Shown piece after piece: positions 7,994 through 17,047 of a DNA stretch of 40,488 nt. Source of the DNA: Marivita sp. XM-24bin2 (GTDB taxonomy: Bacteria; Pseudomonadota; Alphaproteobacteria; Rhodobacterales; Rhodobacteraceae); NCBI GenBank assembly GCA_003149565.1, contig QCWH01000038.1:1-40488 (forward strand), written 5' to 3'. Under the pieces are notes generated by a model. That model was not told the DNA's origin and ran no database searches. It saw nothing but the letters and a program-made list of their open reading frames with translations. Position 1 is the stretch's first letter; each line of letters opens with the position of its first letter. The translations under genes were made by a program, and so were the position numbers.

Positions 7994-8069
7994 CCTCTTG
8001 CAAAAGTCCTGAAACACTTGGCAATTAAACACTTGTTCAATTCACGCATCCAATGGGAGGAGCAGTGCG

Positions 8070-9209
8070 ATGGATTTTGCCCTGACCGAGGAACAAACCG
8101 CCATTTTCGATATGGCCCATGCCTTTGGGCAAGAGAACATCGCGCCGCACGCGCGGGACTGGGAAGCGCAAGGCACGATCCCGAAGGCGCTTTGGCCTCA
8201 GCTTGGAGAGCTTGGTTTTGCAGGGCTTTACGTATCCGAGGAAAGCGGCGGTTCGGGCCTGAGCCGGTTGGACGCAACCTTGGTGTTCGAAGCTTTGTCG
8301 ATGGCCTGTCCGTCGGTCGCAGCGTTCCTGTCGATCCACAATATGTGCGCCAAGATGATCGACAGCTTTGCCAGCGACGAGATGAAGGCTCGGGTGCTGC
8401 CGCAGGCGATGACGATGGAAAAAGTGCTGAGCTACTGCCTGACCGAGCCGGGCAGCGGGTCGGATGCTGCGGCGCTCAAGACACGCGCGGAGCGGACGAA
8501 TGAGGGCTACACGCTGAACGGAACCAAGGCGTTCATCTCGGGCGGCGGCTATTCTGACCTTTACGTGGCAATGGTGCGCACGGGGGATGACGGGGCCAAG
8601 GGCGTGTCGGCGGTGCTGATCGAAGACGGAACGCCGGGGCTTAGCTTCGGTGGTCTCGAAGACAAGATGGGCTGGCGGTCGCAGCCGACCCGGCAAGTGC
8701 AATTCGACGATTGCAAGATCCCCTCAGACAACCTGCTGGGCGAAGAGGGCCAAGGGTTCAAATACGCGATGGCAGGGCTGGATGGTGGTCGCCTGAACAT
8801 TGCGGCCTGTTCGCTTGGGGCCGCCCAGACGGGTCTGGACAGCACTTTGGCCTACATGGCCGAGCGCAAGGCCTTCGGCAAATCCATCGACCAGTTTCAG
8901 GCGCTGCAATTCCGGCTGGCGGATATGGAGATCGAGTTGCAGGCCGCGCGCACATTCCTGCGGCAGGCCGCGTGGAAGCTCGACACCGGTGCGCCGGATG
9001 CCACCAAGTTCTGCGCGATGGCCAAGAAGTTTGTCACCGAAACGGGCAGCAAAGTCGTGGATCAATGCCTGCAACTGCACGGCGGCTATGGCTATCTGGC
9101 TGATTACGGGATCGAAAAGCTGGTGCGCGATCTGCGGGTGCATCAGATCCTTGAAGGGACAAACGAAATCATGCGTCTGATTGTGGCCCGGCAGATGCTG
9201 GCACGCTGA
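8070..9209 (+). CDS. Acyl-CoA dehydrogenase, probable isobutyryl-CoA dehydrogenase
   Basis: A 379-residue FAD enzyme that oxidises a short-chain acyl-CoA to the enoyl-CoA, here most likely isobutyryl-CoA to methacrylyl-CoA. Signatures are YCLTEPGSGSDAAALKT (FAD/substrate loop), AFISGGGYSDLY, RKAFGKSIDQFQALQFRLADM and QLHGGYGYLADYGIEKLVRD. The C-terminal ILEGTNEIMR holds the catalytic glutamate (Glu362) at the usual ACAD position. The substrate is inferred from the neighbours (3-hydroxyisobutyryl-CoA hydrolase and mmsB) and from resemblance to ACAD8. It has a very good ribosome-binding site (GGGAGGAG). A TTGCAAAA element lies at 7997-8004, just after the preceding gene. Electrons pass to ETF, which is encoded elsewhere. 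Confidence 0.93.
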   Translation: MDFALTEEQTAIFDMAHAFGQENIAPHARDWEAQGTIPKALWPQLGELGFAGLYVSEESGGSGLSRLDATLVFEALSMACPSVAAFLSIHNMCAKMIDSFASDEMKARVLPQAMTMEKVLSYCLTEPGSGSDAAALKTRAERTNEGYTLNGTKAFISGGGYSDLYVAMVRTGDDGAKGVSAVLIEDGTPGLSFGGLEDKMGWRSQPTRQVQFDDCKIPSDNLLGEEGQGFKYAMAGLDGGRLNIAACSLGAAQTGLDSTLAYMAERKAFGKSIDQFQALQFRLADMEIELQAARTFLRQAAWKLDTGAPDATKFCAMAKKFVTETGSKVVDQCLQLHGGYGYLADYGIEKLVRDLRVHQILEGTNEIMRLIVARQMLAR

Positions 9210-9276
9210 CATCGTCTTCTCTTTCCAAATACCGCTGGCGGGCGGGGCCCCTTCCGCCGAATGAAAGCGACGCATT

Positions 9277-10326
9277 ATGACCGACATCCATATCCGCAAA
9301 GACGGCCATGCGGGCCGGATCACTCTCAACCGACCGAAGGCGCTCAACGCACTGACCTATGACATGTGCCTTGCCATCGAAGAGGCGCTGTGGGACTGGC
9401 GCGCCGATCCCACCGTCACCCTCGTGCTGATCGACGCTGAAGGGGAAAAAGCATTCTGTGCCGGGGGTGACATCGCTGAAATGTACGCGACGGGGACCGC
9501 CGGGAACTACGCTTACGGTCAACAGTTCTGGCGCGACGAATACCGGATGAACGCGCTGATTGCCGAATATCCGAAACCGGTCGTCAGCTTTCTGCAGGGG
9601 TTCACGATGGGGGGCGGTGTTGGCGTTGGGTGTCATGGTTCGCACCGCGTGGTTGGCGACAGCTCAAAGATCGCCATGCCGGAATGCGGCATCGGTCTGA
9701 TCCCGGATGTTGGCGGGTCTTATCTGCTGGCAAAAGCGCCGGGTTATCTGGGCGAGTATCTTGGGCTGACGACAGACCGGATGGGCCCGGGAGACGCAAT
9801 CCATGTGGGTTTTGCCGATCTCTACGTGCCAGAGGCGGACTGGGAGACGGTCAAGGCCAAGCTTTGTGCCGAGGGCGCGCTGCATGCGCTACGAGGGGCC
9901 ACCCGCCCTGCTCCGCCCTCGCGCTTGCACCAGGACCAAGACCGGATCGACGCGCTGTTCAGTGGATCAACACTGAAGGACATCGCCGAGACGCTCGGTG
10001 CTGCCACCGATCAGTTTGCCCAGGATGCATTTGAAAAGATGGCGCGCAACGCACCGTTGTCTCTGGCTTGCACGGTGGAGATCCTGCACCGGCTGCGGGG
10101 AGAAAACGGCACAATGCGCGATGCTTTGCAGATGGAGTACTGCTTCACCTCACGCGCGATGGAGCATGGCGACTTCATCGAAGGCATCCGCGCCGCGATC
10201 ATCGACAAAGACAAATCGCCCAAATGGGCCCATGATCTGACCGGAGTGCCAGATGCCGACGTGGCTGCGATGCTGCAACCGGTGACCGGCGAAAACGTGA
10301 CATTCGAACGGAGGAGCGAGGCATGA
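9277..10326 (+). CDS. 3-hydroxyisobutyryl-CoA hydrolase (crotonase superfamily)
   Basis: A 349-residue crotonase-fold enzyme that releases CoA from 3-hydroxyisobutyryl-CoA in valine degradation. It has the oxyanion-hole segment AFCAGGDIAEMY (59-70) and the glycine-rich FTMGGGVGVG. The motif MPECGIGLIPDVGGSYLL places the HIBCH-type acidic residues at Glu136 and Asp144. The length (about 350, longer than simple enoyl-CoA hydratases at about 260) and the extended C-terminal half favour HIBCH over a hydratase. The stop codon overlaps the mmsB start (ATGA), indicating translational coupling. The methacrylyl-CoA hydratase step needs a separate crotonase that is not in this window. Confidence 0.93.
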   Translation: MTDIHIRKDGHAGRITLNRPKALNALTYDMCLAIEEALWDWRADPTVTLVLIDAEGEKAFCAGGDIAEMYATGTAGNYAYGQQFWRDEYRMNALIAEYPKPVVSFLQGFTMGGGVGVGCHGSHRVVGDSSKIAMPECGIGLIPDVGGSYLLAKAPGYLGEYLGLTTDRMGPGDAIHVGFADLYVPEADWETVKAKLCAEGALHALRGATRPAPPSRLHQDQDRIDALFSGSTLKDIAETLGAATDQFAQDAFEKMARNAPLSLACTVEILHRLRGENGTMRDALQMEYCFTSRAMEHGDFIEGIRAAIIDKDKSPKWAHDLTGVPDADVAAMLQPVTGENVTFERRSEA

Positions 10327-11195
10327 AAATCGGGTTTATTGGACTGGGCAACATGGGAGCGCCGATGGCGCGCAACCTGGCTCAGGCAGGCCATGATGTA
10401 ACGGGCTACGACATGGCCACAGTGACCGTCGATGGCGTGTCAAACGCGCGCACGGCTGCAGAGGCTGCCACCGGTGCCGATGTGGTGATCACCATGCTGC
10501 CCAATGGAGACATCCTGCGCGCGGTTGCGGGTCAGGTGATCCCGGCGATGCAGAAAGGCGCTGTGCTGCTCGATTGTTCGACCGTGGATGTCGAGAGTGC
10601 ACGCGCTGTTGCGGCGGACGCCGACGCGGCTGGACTGCTGCCGCTTGATGCGCCTGTTTCTGGCGGTGTTGGCGGCGCTGCGGCGGGCACGCTGACCTTT
10701 ATGGTGGGCGGGTCTGAAGCAGGATACACGAAAGCGCTGCCCTTGTTTGAAACAATGGGGCAAAAATCGGTCCATTGTGGCGCATCCGGTAACGGGCAAG
10801 CAGCAAAGATCTGCAACAACATGATCCTCGGCGTGACCATGATCGCCACCTGCGAAGCCTTTGCTTTGGCGGATAAGCTGGGTCTTGACCGGCAGGCGAT
10901 GTTCGATGTCGTCAGCACTTCGTCTGGCTATAGCTGGACGATGAACGCCTACTGCCCGGCGCCCGGAATTGGCCCGAAAAGCCCTGCAGATAACGGCTAT
11001 ATACCCGGTTTTGCGGCTGAATTGATGCTCAAGGACCTGCGTCTGAGCCAACAGGCCGCAGAGGCCTCGGATGCGGATACACCGCTCGGACAGGCCGCCA
11101 TGGCACTCTATGAGCAGTTTGTAGAAGAAGAAGATGGCAAGGGCCGCGACTTCTCGGCAATGCTGCCCAGATTCGAAAAACGCGGCCGAGGGTAG
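10323..11195 (+). CDS. mmsB: 3-hydroxyisobutyrate dehydrogenase
   Basis: A 290-residue enzyme that oxidises 3-hydroxyisobutyrate to methylmalonate semialdehyde with NAD, the substrate of mmsA. The N-terminal Rossmann motif is GFIGLGNMGAPMARNLAQAG. The substrate-binding signature is DAPVSGGVGGAAAGTLTFMVGG (109-130). The catalytic lysine is in GQAAKICNNM (Lys162). The start overlaps the preceding stop by 4 bases, so the two are co-translated. It is the last gene of the valine cluster; 134 bp then separate it from the Hint protein gene, including a perfect AAGTTA-AC-TAACTT palindrome at 11245-11258. Confidence 0.96.
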   Translation: MKIGFIGLGNMGAPMARNLAQAGHDVTGYDMATVTVDGVSNARTAAEAATGADVVITMLPNGDILRAVAGQVIPAMQKGAVLLDCSTVDVESARAVAADADAAGLLPLDAPVSGGVGGAAAGTLTFMVGGSEAGYTKALPLFETMGQKSVHCGASGNGQAAKICNNMILGVTMIATCEAFALADKLGLDRQAMFDVVSTSSGYSWTMNAYCPAPGIGPKSPADNGYIPGFAAELMLKDLRLSQQAAEASDADTPLGQAAMALYEQFVEEEDGKGRDFSAMLPRFEKRGRG

Positions 11196-11329
11196 CCGCC
11201 ACGGTTATCTAAAGATATCTCATGATGACGAAAGAAATGCCCAAAAGTTAACTAACTTGCTACAAAAGATCGCCGCCGTTCCCTTGCAAAACCAGTCTCA
11301 GACTTGGACCACGGGAAGGCGGCGCTTCG

Positions 11330-12904
11330 ATGCCCATTGCTCAGGAATTGCCGATCGATCTCCGCGCGTCAGCGTTGGAAATGGCAAACACGATCTTTGG
11401 TTCTGGCATCACGGTCAACAGCGCGTCCTACTCGGGGGGGTGGCGCTCTTCGGGGATCTACACCAACGGCGACACCGTGTCTCCGGGCGTCACACCTGGA
11501 GATACCGGCGTCATTCTGTCGACCGGCAATGCCAGCGATTTCACCAACAATTCAGGCACCACCAACACCAACGAAGTTGCTGACCGCAGCACTAACACGT
11601 CGGGGTCGAACGGCGACCCGGATTTCGAAGCCATTGCGTCAGGTCCAACCTATGACGCCTCTTATCTGGAAGTCGACTTCACACCCACCGGCGACACGCT
11701 GACCCTCAGCTTTGTCATCGGCTCCGAGGAATACCCGGAATTCATCAATTCCGCCTTTCTTGACGTCGTCGGCATCTGGGTGAACGGAACGCAAGCCTCG
11801 GTCAGCGTGGGGGACGGCCAGGTTTCCGTCGGCAATATCAATGGCAACCAGACGCCCAATCTGTATCAGGACAACACTGGCGATCAGTTCAACACCGAAA
11901 TGGACGGGTTTACGATCACGTTGAAGGTGACAGCCCCAGTCAATGTCGGTGTGTCCAACACCATCAAGATCGGCGTGGCCGATGTCTCGGACACGGACTA
12001 TGACACCAATCTTCTCATCGCTGGCGGTTCGGCGCAAACCGCGCTGATTGCCGGCGATGACTCGGTGAATGTTGGCTTGAACAGTTCCAAGACATTTGAC
12101 GTTCTGGGCAACGACACGTCGAGCGGCGGGACATTGACGATCACGCATGTGAACGGCATCGCAGTGACGGCCGGTAGTTCGATCACGCTGACGTCTGGTG
12201 CAACCGTCATCTTGAACGCGGATGGCACATTTACTGTGCTGTCTGATGCAGACGCGGAAACTGTGTATTTCACCTACACGGTCGATGACGGGCTTGGTGC
12301 AAGCGACATCGGCATCGTGCAGGTCAACCAGATGCCCTGCTTCGTGGCCGGAACGCTGATGGACACGCCGCATGGGCCCGTTCGCGTCGAAGACCTGAGA
12401 CCCGGTGATCTGGTTCTGACGCTGGACAATGGCCCGCAGCCGGTTTGCTGGGCGGGCTCGCGCGAGATCGAAGCCAAAGGCAATTTCGCTCCGATCCGGA
12501 TTTGCGCCGGCAGCTATGGCGCCGAAGCCGACGTACTTTTGTCACCCCAACACCGCGTATTGATCCGCGATGTCTGGGCAGAATTGCTGTTTGGCGACTC
12601 CGAAGTTCTGGTGAAGGCGAAGGATCTGGTTAACCACAAGACAGTGCGCCGCGAGGAGAGCGATACCAAGGTCACTTATGTGCACCTGCTCCTAGATCAG
12701 CATAATATCCTGTTTTCACAAGGCCTTCTGTCGGAAAGCTATCTGCCGGGCCCGATGATGAAGCACACCTTCCCAGACGATGCGTGCGCCGAGATCATCA
12801 CCCTTTTCCCAGAACTGGCGGACATTGATGCAGCAAGATGGGCTGCGGCACGCCCAATCCTTAAGACGTTTGAGGCACAGGCCCTGCAGGCCCGCGCCGC
12901 ATGA
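11330..12904 (+). CDS. Choice-of-anchor-L / Ig-like / Hint-domain protein, probably secreted
   Basis: A 524-residue multidomain protein. Residues about 15-235 form a choice-of-anchor-L-like domain, rich in Gly, Ser, Thr and Asn, with the telltale FVIGSEEYPEF. Residues about 240-332 form a cadherin/Ig-like repeat (VLGNDTSSGGTLTITHVNG, FTYTVDDGLG). Residues about 335-475 form a Hint module starting MPCFVAGTLMDTPHGPVRVE, with the autoprocessing Cys337, and including LLSPQHRVLI and a late LLLDQHNILFSQGLLSESY. There is no N-terminal signal peptide; related Rhodobacteraceae proteins are thought to leave by type I secretion, though no RTX nonapeptides are seen. It converges on uvrA with 4 bp between the stop codons. 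The function of the Hint cleavage here is unknown. Confidence 0.85.
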   Translation: MPIAQELPIDLRASALEMANTIFGSGITVNSASYSGGWRSSGIYTNGDTVSPGVTPGDTGVILSTGNASDFTNNSGTTNTNEVADRSTNTSGSNGDPDFEAIASGPTYDASYLEVDFTPTGDTLTLSFVIGSEEYPEFINSAFLDVVGIWVNGTQASVSVGDGQVSVGNINGNQTPNLYQDNTGDQFNTEMDGFTITLKVTAPVNVGVSNTIKIGVADVSDTDYDTNLLIAGGSAQTALIAGDDSVNVGLNSSKTFDVLGNDTSSGGTLTITHVNGIAVTAGSSITLTSGATVILNADGTFTVLSDADAETVYFTYTVDDGLGASDIGIVQVNQMPCFVAGTLMDTPHGPVRVEDLRPGDLVLTLDNGPQPVCWAGSREIEAKGNFAPIRICAGSYGAEADVLLSPQHRVLIRDVWAELLFGDSEVLVKAKDLVNHKTVRREESDTKVTYVHLLLDQHNILFSQGLLSESYLPGPMMKHTFPDDACAEIITLFPELADIDAARWAAARPILKTFEAQALQARAA

Positions 12905-12908
12905 GGGT

Positions 12909-15773
12909 TTATTCGGCAGCCATCGGCTTTTTTGCTTCAAGCATCGGCTTGAGATAGCGCCCGGTATGCGACGCCGCGACCTCGGACACCTCCTCCGGCG
13001 TCCCGGTGGCAACGATCTGCCCACCGCCATCGCCGCCTTCGGGACCGATGTCGATAAGCCAGTCGGCGGTCTTGATCACATCAAGATTGTGTTCGATCAC
13101 AATCACTGAATTGCCCTGATCCACAAGTTCATGCAGAACTTCAAGAAGTTTGCGTACATCCTCGAAATGCAAACCAGTTGTCGGCTCGTCCAGAATGTAA
13201 AGCGTCCGCCCGGTGGACCGTTTTGCAAGCTCTTTCGACAGTTTCACCCGCTGCGCTTCGCCACCCGAAAGCGTGGTCGCCTGCTGACCCACCTTGATAT
13301 AGCCGAGACCCACACGCACAAGTGCGTCCATCTTTTCTCGAATGCTTGGCACTGCCTTGAAGAATTCCTGCGCGTCTTCGACCGTCATGTCGAGAACGTC
13401 GGCAATGCTCTTGCCCTTGAACTTGATTTCCAATGTCTCGCGATTGTAGCGCGCGCCTTTGCAGGTTTCGCAGGTCACATAGACATCGGGCAGAAAGTGC
13501 ATTTCGATCTTGATGACACCGTCACCCTGACAGGCCTCGCAACGGCCGCCCTTGACGTTAAAGCTGAAGCGCCCCGGCTTGTATCCGCGCGCCTTGGCCT
13601 CGGGCAGTCCGGCGAACCAGTCACGGATCGGGGTGAAGGCACCGGTATAGGTGGCCGGGTTCGACCGGGGTGTCCGCCCGATAGGGCGCTGGTCGATGTC
13701 GATCACCTTGTCCAGATGTTCCAATCCCTTGATCGTCTCGCAGGGCGCGGGCGTCTGTCGCGCCCCGTTCAGACGCATGGAGGCCGTCTTGAACAGCGTT
13801 TCGATGGTCAGGGTGGATTTGCCGCCACCTGACACGCCGGTCACGCAGACAAACCTGCCCAGCGGGAAGTCGGCTGTCACGTTCTGAAGATTGTTGCCGG
13901 TCGCCTTGACCACCTGGATCGACTTGCCCTTCTTGCCCTTGCGCCGCTCTGTCGGCACGGCAATCTCGCGGGCGCCACTAAGGTATTGCCCGGTCAGAGA
14001 CGCAGGATCGTCAGCCACCTCTTTCGGCGTGCCATGCGACACGACACGTCCGCCATGCACCCCCGCACCTGGACCGATGTCAAAGACGTAATCCGCCTCG
14101 CGGATCGCCTCTTCGTCATGTTCCACCACGATCACCGTATTGCCCTGATCCCGCAGGGATTTCAGAGTGCCCAGAAGGCGGTCATTGTCGCGCTGGTGCA
14201 GGCCGATGGAGGGTTCGTCGAGTACGTAAAGCACACCTGTCAGGCCAGAGCCGATCTGGCTTGCCAGACGGATACGCTGGCTTTCACCGCCAGACAATGT
14301 GCCAGCATTGCGCGACAGCGTCAGGTATTCGAGACCCACATTGTTCAGAAAGCCCAGACGTTCGCGGATTTCCTTGAGGATCGCCTTGGCGATTTCGTTC
14401 TTCTGGCTGGTCAGGTGCTCGGGCACCGTCTTGCACCAATCGAACGCCTCTTTGATCGACATCTCGACGACCTGCCCGACATGCAGGCCGGTAATCTTGA
14501 CCGCCAGCGCTTCTTCCCGCAGGCGGTATCCGCCGCAGGTGCCGCAGGAACGGTTGTTCTGGTAGCGTTCGAACTCTTCTCGGATCCAGTTGCTGTCGGT
14601 CTCGCGGTAACGACGCTCCATGTTGGGGATGACACCTTCGAAGGTGCGGGTCACCTGATAGACGCGGCCACCTTCGTCATAGCGGAAGAGGATCTCTTCG
14701 TCGCCAGAGCCATAAAGGAAGACCTGCTGCACATGCGCGGGAAGGTCTTTCCAACGGGCGTTTTTGTTGAAGTCATAATGCTTGGCCAATGCTTCAATCG
14801 TTTGCAGGAAATACGGTGACTTTCCTTTGCGCCAAGGGGCAAGAGCGCCGTCCGAGATCTTGAGCGTCGCATCGGGGACAACAAGGCGTTCATCGAAGAA
14901 AAGCTCAACCCCAAGCCCGTCGCAATCCGGGCAAGCACCAAAGGGTGCGTTGAACGAAAACAGGCGCGGTTCGATTTCCGGGATAGTGAAGCCGCTGACC
15001 GGGCAGGCAAAGCGTTCGGAGAAGGTAAAGCGCTCCGGCTCGCCCTCGGTGGGCGCTGTTTCGAGAATGGCGATGCCATCGGCCAGATCCAGAGCGGTGC
15101 GGAAACTGTCTGCTAGGCGGGTCTCCAGGCCCTCTTTCACCACAAGACGGTCAACCACGACGTCGATGTCATGGCGGAACTTCTTGTCGAGTGTCGGCGG
15201 CTCGTCCAATTCGTAAAACTGACCATCGACCTTGACCCGCTGAAAGCCCTGCTTGCGCAGCTCCAGAAACTCCTTGCGGTACTCGCCTTTGCGGTCACGC
15301 ACGATGGGGGCAAGAAGATAGGCGCGTGTGCCCTCCTCCATCGCCATGACGCGGTCAACCATGTCCTGAACCTGCTGCGCCTCGATCGGCAGTCCGGTGG
15401 CCGGGCTGTAGGGCGTGCCGACCCGCGCAAAGAGAAGGCGCATGTAGTCATAGATCTCGGTCACTGTGCCGACGGTCGAGCGCGGGTTCTTCGACGTGGT
15501 CTTCTGTTCGATGGAGATCGCCGGGCTGAGGCCAGAAATGTGATCCACATCCGGCTTTTCCATCATATCAAGGAACTGCCGCGCATAGGCGGACAGGGAT
15601 TCCACATAGCGGCGCTGGCCTTCGGCGTAGATCGTGTCAAACGCCAGCGACGACTTGCCCGACCCCGAAAGGCCAGTGATCACCACAAGCTGATCGCGCG
15701 GAATATCCACGTCGATGTTCTTGAGATTGTGCTCGCGCGCGCCGCGCACTTCGATGTTCTTCAGCTCGGCCAT
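12909..15773 (-). CDS. uvrA: Excinuclease ABC subunit A
   Basis: A 954-residue DNA-damage recognition ATPase of nucleotide excision repair. Two ABC ATPase modules are present: Walker [10 protein letters not shown] near residue 34 with the family-specific [20 protein letters not shown], and Walker [10 protein letters not shown] near 649. Each has an LSGGE signature ([13 protein letters not shown] and [13 protein letters not shown]). Zinc-binding cysteine pairs are visible as [25 protein letters not shown] and [10 protein letters not shown]. Length matches full-length UvrA (about 940-960). The start is at the ATG of [20 protein letters not shown]. It is a single gene; the agl operon terminator lies 100-140 bp upstream of its start. 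No LexA-type box was obvious in 15774-15870. Confidence 0.98.
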   Translation of the reverse strand: MAELKNIEVRGAREHNLKNIDVDIPRDQLVVITGLSGSGKSSLAFDTIYAEGQRRYVESLSAYARQFLDMMEKPDVDHISGLSPAISIEQKTTSKNPRSTVGTVTEIYDYMRLLFARVGTPYSPATGLPIEAQQVQDMVDRVMAMEEGTRAYLLAPIVRDRKGEYRKEFLELRKQGFQRVKVDGQFYELDEPPTLDKKFRHDIDVVVDRLVVKEGLETRLADSFRTALDLADGIAILETAPTEGEPERFTFSERFACPVSGFTIPEIEPRLFSFNAPFGACPDCDGLGVELFFDERLVVPDATLKISDGALAPWRKGKSPYFLQTIEALAKHYDFNKNARWKDLPAHVQQVFLYGSGDEEILFRYDEGGRVYQVTRTFEGVIPNMERRYRETDSNWIREEFERYQNNRSCGTCGGYRLREEALAVKITGLHVGQVVEMSIKEAFDWCKTVPEHLTSQKNEIAKAILKEIRERLGFLNNVGLEYLTLSRNAGTLSGGESQRIRLASQIGSGLTGVLYVLDEPSIGLHQRDNDRLLGTLKSLRDQGNTVIVVEHDEEAIREADYVFDIGPGAGVHGGRVVSHGTPKEVADDPASLTGQYLSGAREIAVPTERRKGKKGKSIQVVKATGNNLQNVTADFPLGRFVCVTGVSGGGKSTLTIETLFKTASMRLNGARQTPAPCETIKGLEHLDKVIDIDQRPIGRTPRSNPATYTGAFTPIRDWFAGLPEAKARGYKPGRFSFNVKGGRCEACQGDGVIKIEMHFLPDVYVTCETCKGARYNRETLEIKFKGKSIADVLDMTVEDAQEFFKAVPSIREKMDALVRVGLGYIKVGQQATTLSGGEAQRVKLSKELAKRSTGRTLYILDEPTTGLHFEDVRKLLEVLHELVDQGNSVIVIEHNLDVIKTADWLIDIGPEGGDGGGQIVATGTPEEVSEVAASHTGRYLKPMLEAKKPMAAE

Positions 15774-15870
15774 GCCATCTCCCGATACGGTTGGTTAACA
15801 CATAGTGGACGAGGTTGGTTTCTCCAATCGAAAAATGAGAACAAAGACGGAACTCACAGAGCTCCTCACA

Positions 15871-15913
15871 GAAAAAGAAAGCGGCCCCGGACACTGCCCG
15901 AGGCCGCCGCTTT
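15871..15913 (-). terminator. Intrinsic terminator of the agl operon
   Basis: Read on the minus strand, AAAGCGGC pairs with GCCGCTTT across a GC-rich inner region and is followed by CTTTTTC. It starts 17 bases after the aglK stop codon and closes the aglEFGAK transcript before uvrA. Confidence 0.85.
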
Positions 15914-15929
15914 ACCAATAGGCCGCTCG

Positions 15930-17018
15930 TTACCGGTACAACAACGATGTACCGTTGTGAAAGACGTGAACCTTGTCCGGTGTTGCGCCCAGTTTGACCG
16001 ACTTGCCACGAAGGTCCGCGTGAATGCCCGGCAATTTCCCGATAACGGGATCGGCACCACCCTGCGGCTCAAAGTAGAGCAGCGTTACTTCGCCCAAGGC
16101 TTCGGTGATGTTTACCTTGCCTTCGAAGATATATCCCCCATCGGTTTCTAGGAAGTCTTCGGGCCGCACACCGACATTCACCTTGAGGCCCATATCCGCG
16201 TCAGTGGTCGGATAATCCGAAACGGCGGTGCCGCCGCCGTCCATCTTGATGGTGGTCTGCGCGCCTGTGCCGACAATTTCGCCCGGAAGCAGGTTCATCG
16301 ACGGCGAACCGATGAACTGCGCCACAAATTCGCTGTTGGGTCGCTCATACAGCTCCAGCGGCGCCCCGACCTGCGCGATCCCCTTGTTGGCCAAAACGAC
16401 AATGCGGGAGGCAAGTGTCATCGCTTCGACCTGATCGTGGGTCACATAGATCATCGTGCTTTCGGGCATCTGTTCCTTGAGCTGCGCAATCTCGATCCGG
16501 GTGGCGACGCGCAGCGCCGCATCGAGGTTCGAGAGCGGTTCATCGAACAGATAAACCTTGGGATCGCGGACAATCGACCGGCCAATCGCGACCCGCTGCC
16601 GCTGCCCGCCCGACAGCGCCTTGGGCAGACGGTCGAGATAGGGATCAAGCTGCAGCATCTTGGCGGCCCGGTTCACGGCTGCGTCGATTTCCGACTGCGG
16701 TTTCTTGGCGATCTTGAGGGCAAAGCTCATGTTCTCGCGTACCGTCATGTGCGGATAAAGCGCGTAGGACTGGAATACCATGGCGATGCCGCGCATGGCA
16801 GGAGGCATGTCGTTGACCACCTGCCCGTCGATCTCCAACGTGCCGCCGGTGATCTTTTCCAGACCGGCGATCATCCGCAACAGCGTTGACTTGCCACAGC
16901 CGGACGGGCCAACAAAGACAATCAGCTCCCCCTGCTGAATGTCAAGGTTGATGTTGTTGAGCACGTTGACCGCGCCCGCATAGGTCTTTTCGACATCCGT
17001 CAGCTTCAAATTGGCCAT
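15930..17018 (-). CDS. aglK: Alpha-glucoside ABC transporter ATPase
   Basis: A 362-residue ATPase of the MalK/UgpC group that energises the AglEFG importer on the cytoplasmic face. Walker A is GPSGCGKST (about 37-45), the ABC signature [16 protein letters not shown] (about 134-149), and Walker [14 protein letters not shown] with the H-loop VTHDQVEAM. The C-terminal TOBE/regulatory domain (about 235-362) includes the [11 protein letters not shown] and VGVRPEDF motifs typical of sugar-importer ATPases. It is the last gene of the minus-strand operon, 29 bp after aglA, and is followed by a good terminator. Length equals that of the Sinorhizobium AglK family as recalled. A second ATPase of the same class lies at 36565-37617 with the galactoside genes. 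Confidence 0.95.
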   Translation of the reverse strand: MANLKLTDVEKTYAGAVNVLNNINLDIQQGELIVFVGPSGCGKSTLLRMIAGLEKITGGTLEIDGQVVNDMPPAMRGIAMVFQSYALYPHMTVRENMSFALKIAKKPQSEIDAAVNRAAKMLQLDPYLDRLPKALSGGQRQRVAIGRSIVRDPKVYLFDEPLSNLDAALRVATRIEIAQLKEQMPESTMIYVTHDQVEAMTLASRIVVLANKGIAQVGAPLELYERPNSEFVAQFIGSPSMNLLPGEIVGTGAQTTIKMDGGGTAVSDYPTTDADMGLKVNVGVRPEDFLETDGGYIFEGKVNITEALGEVTLLYFEPQGGADPVIGKLPGIHADLRGKSVKLGATPDKVHVFHNGTSLLYR

Positions 17019-17047
17019 GACTGTCCCTCCCTAATCCTGTTTCTCAC

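Noticed and set aside
13986-14819. Plus-strand open frames inside uvrA
   Set aside because: UvrA's zinc fingers and ABC motifs span the region continuously; these are shadows.
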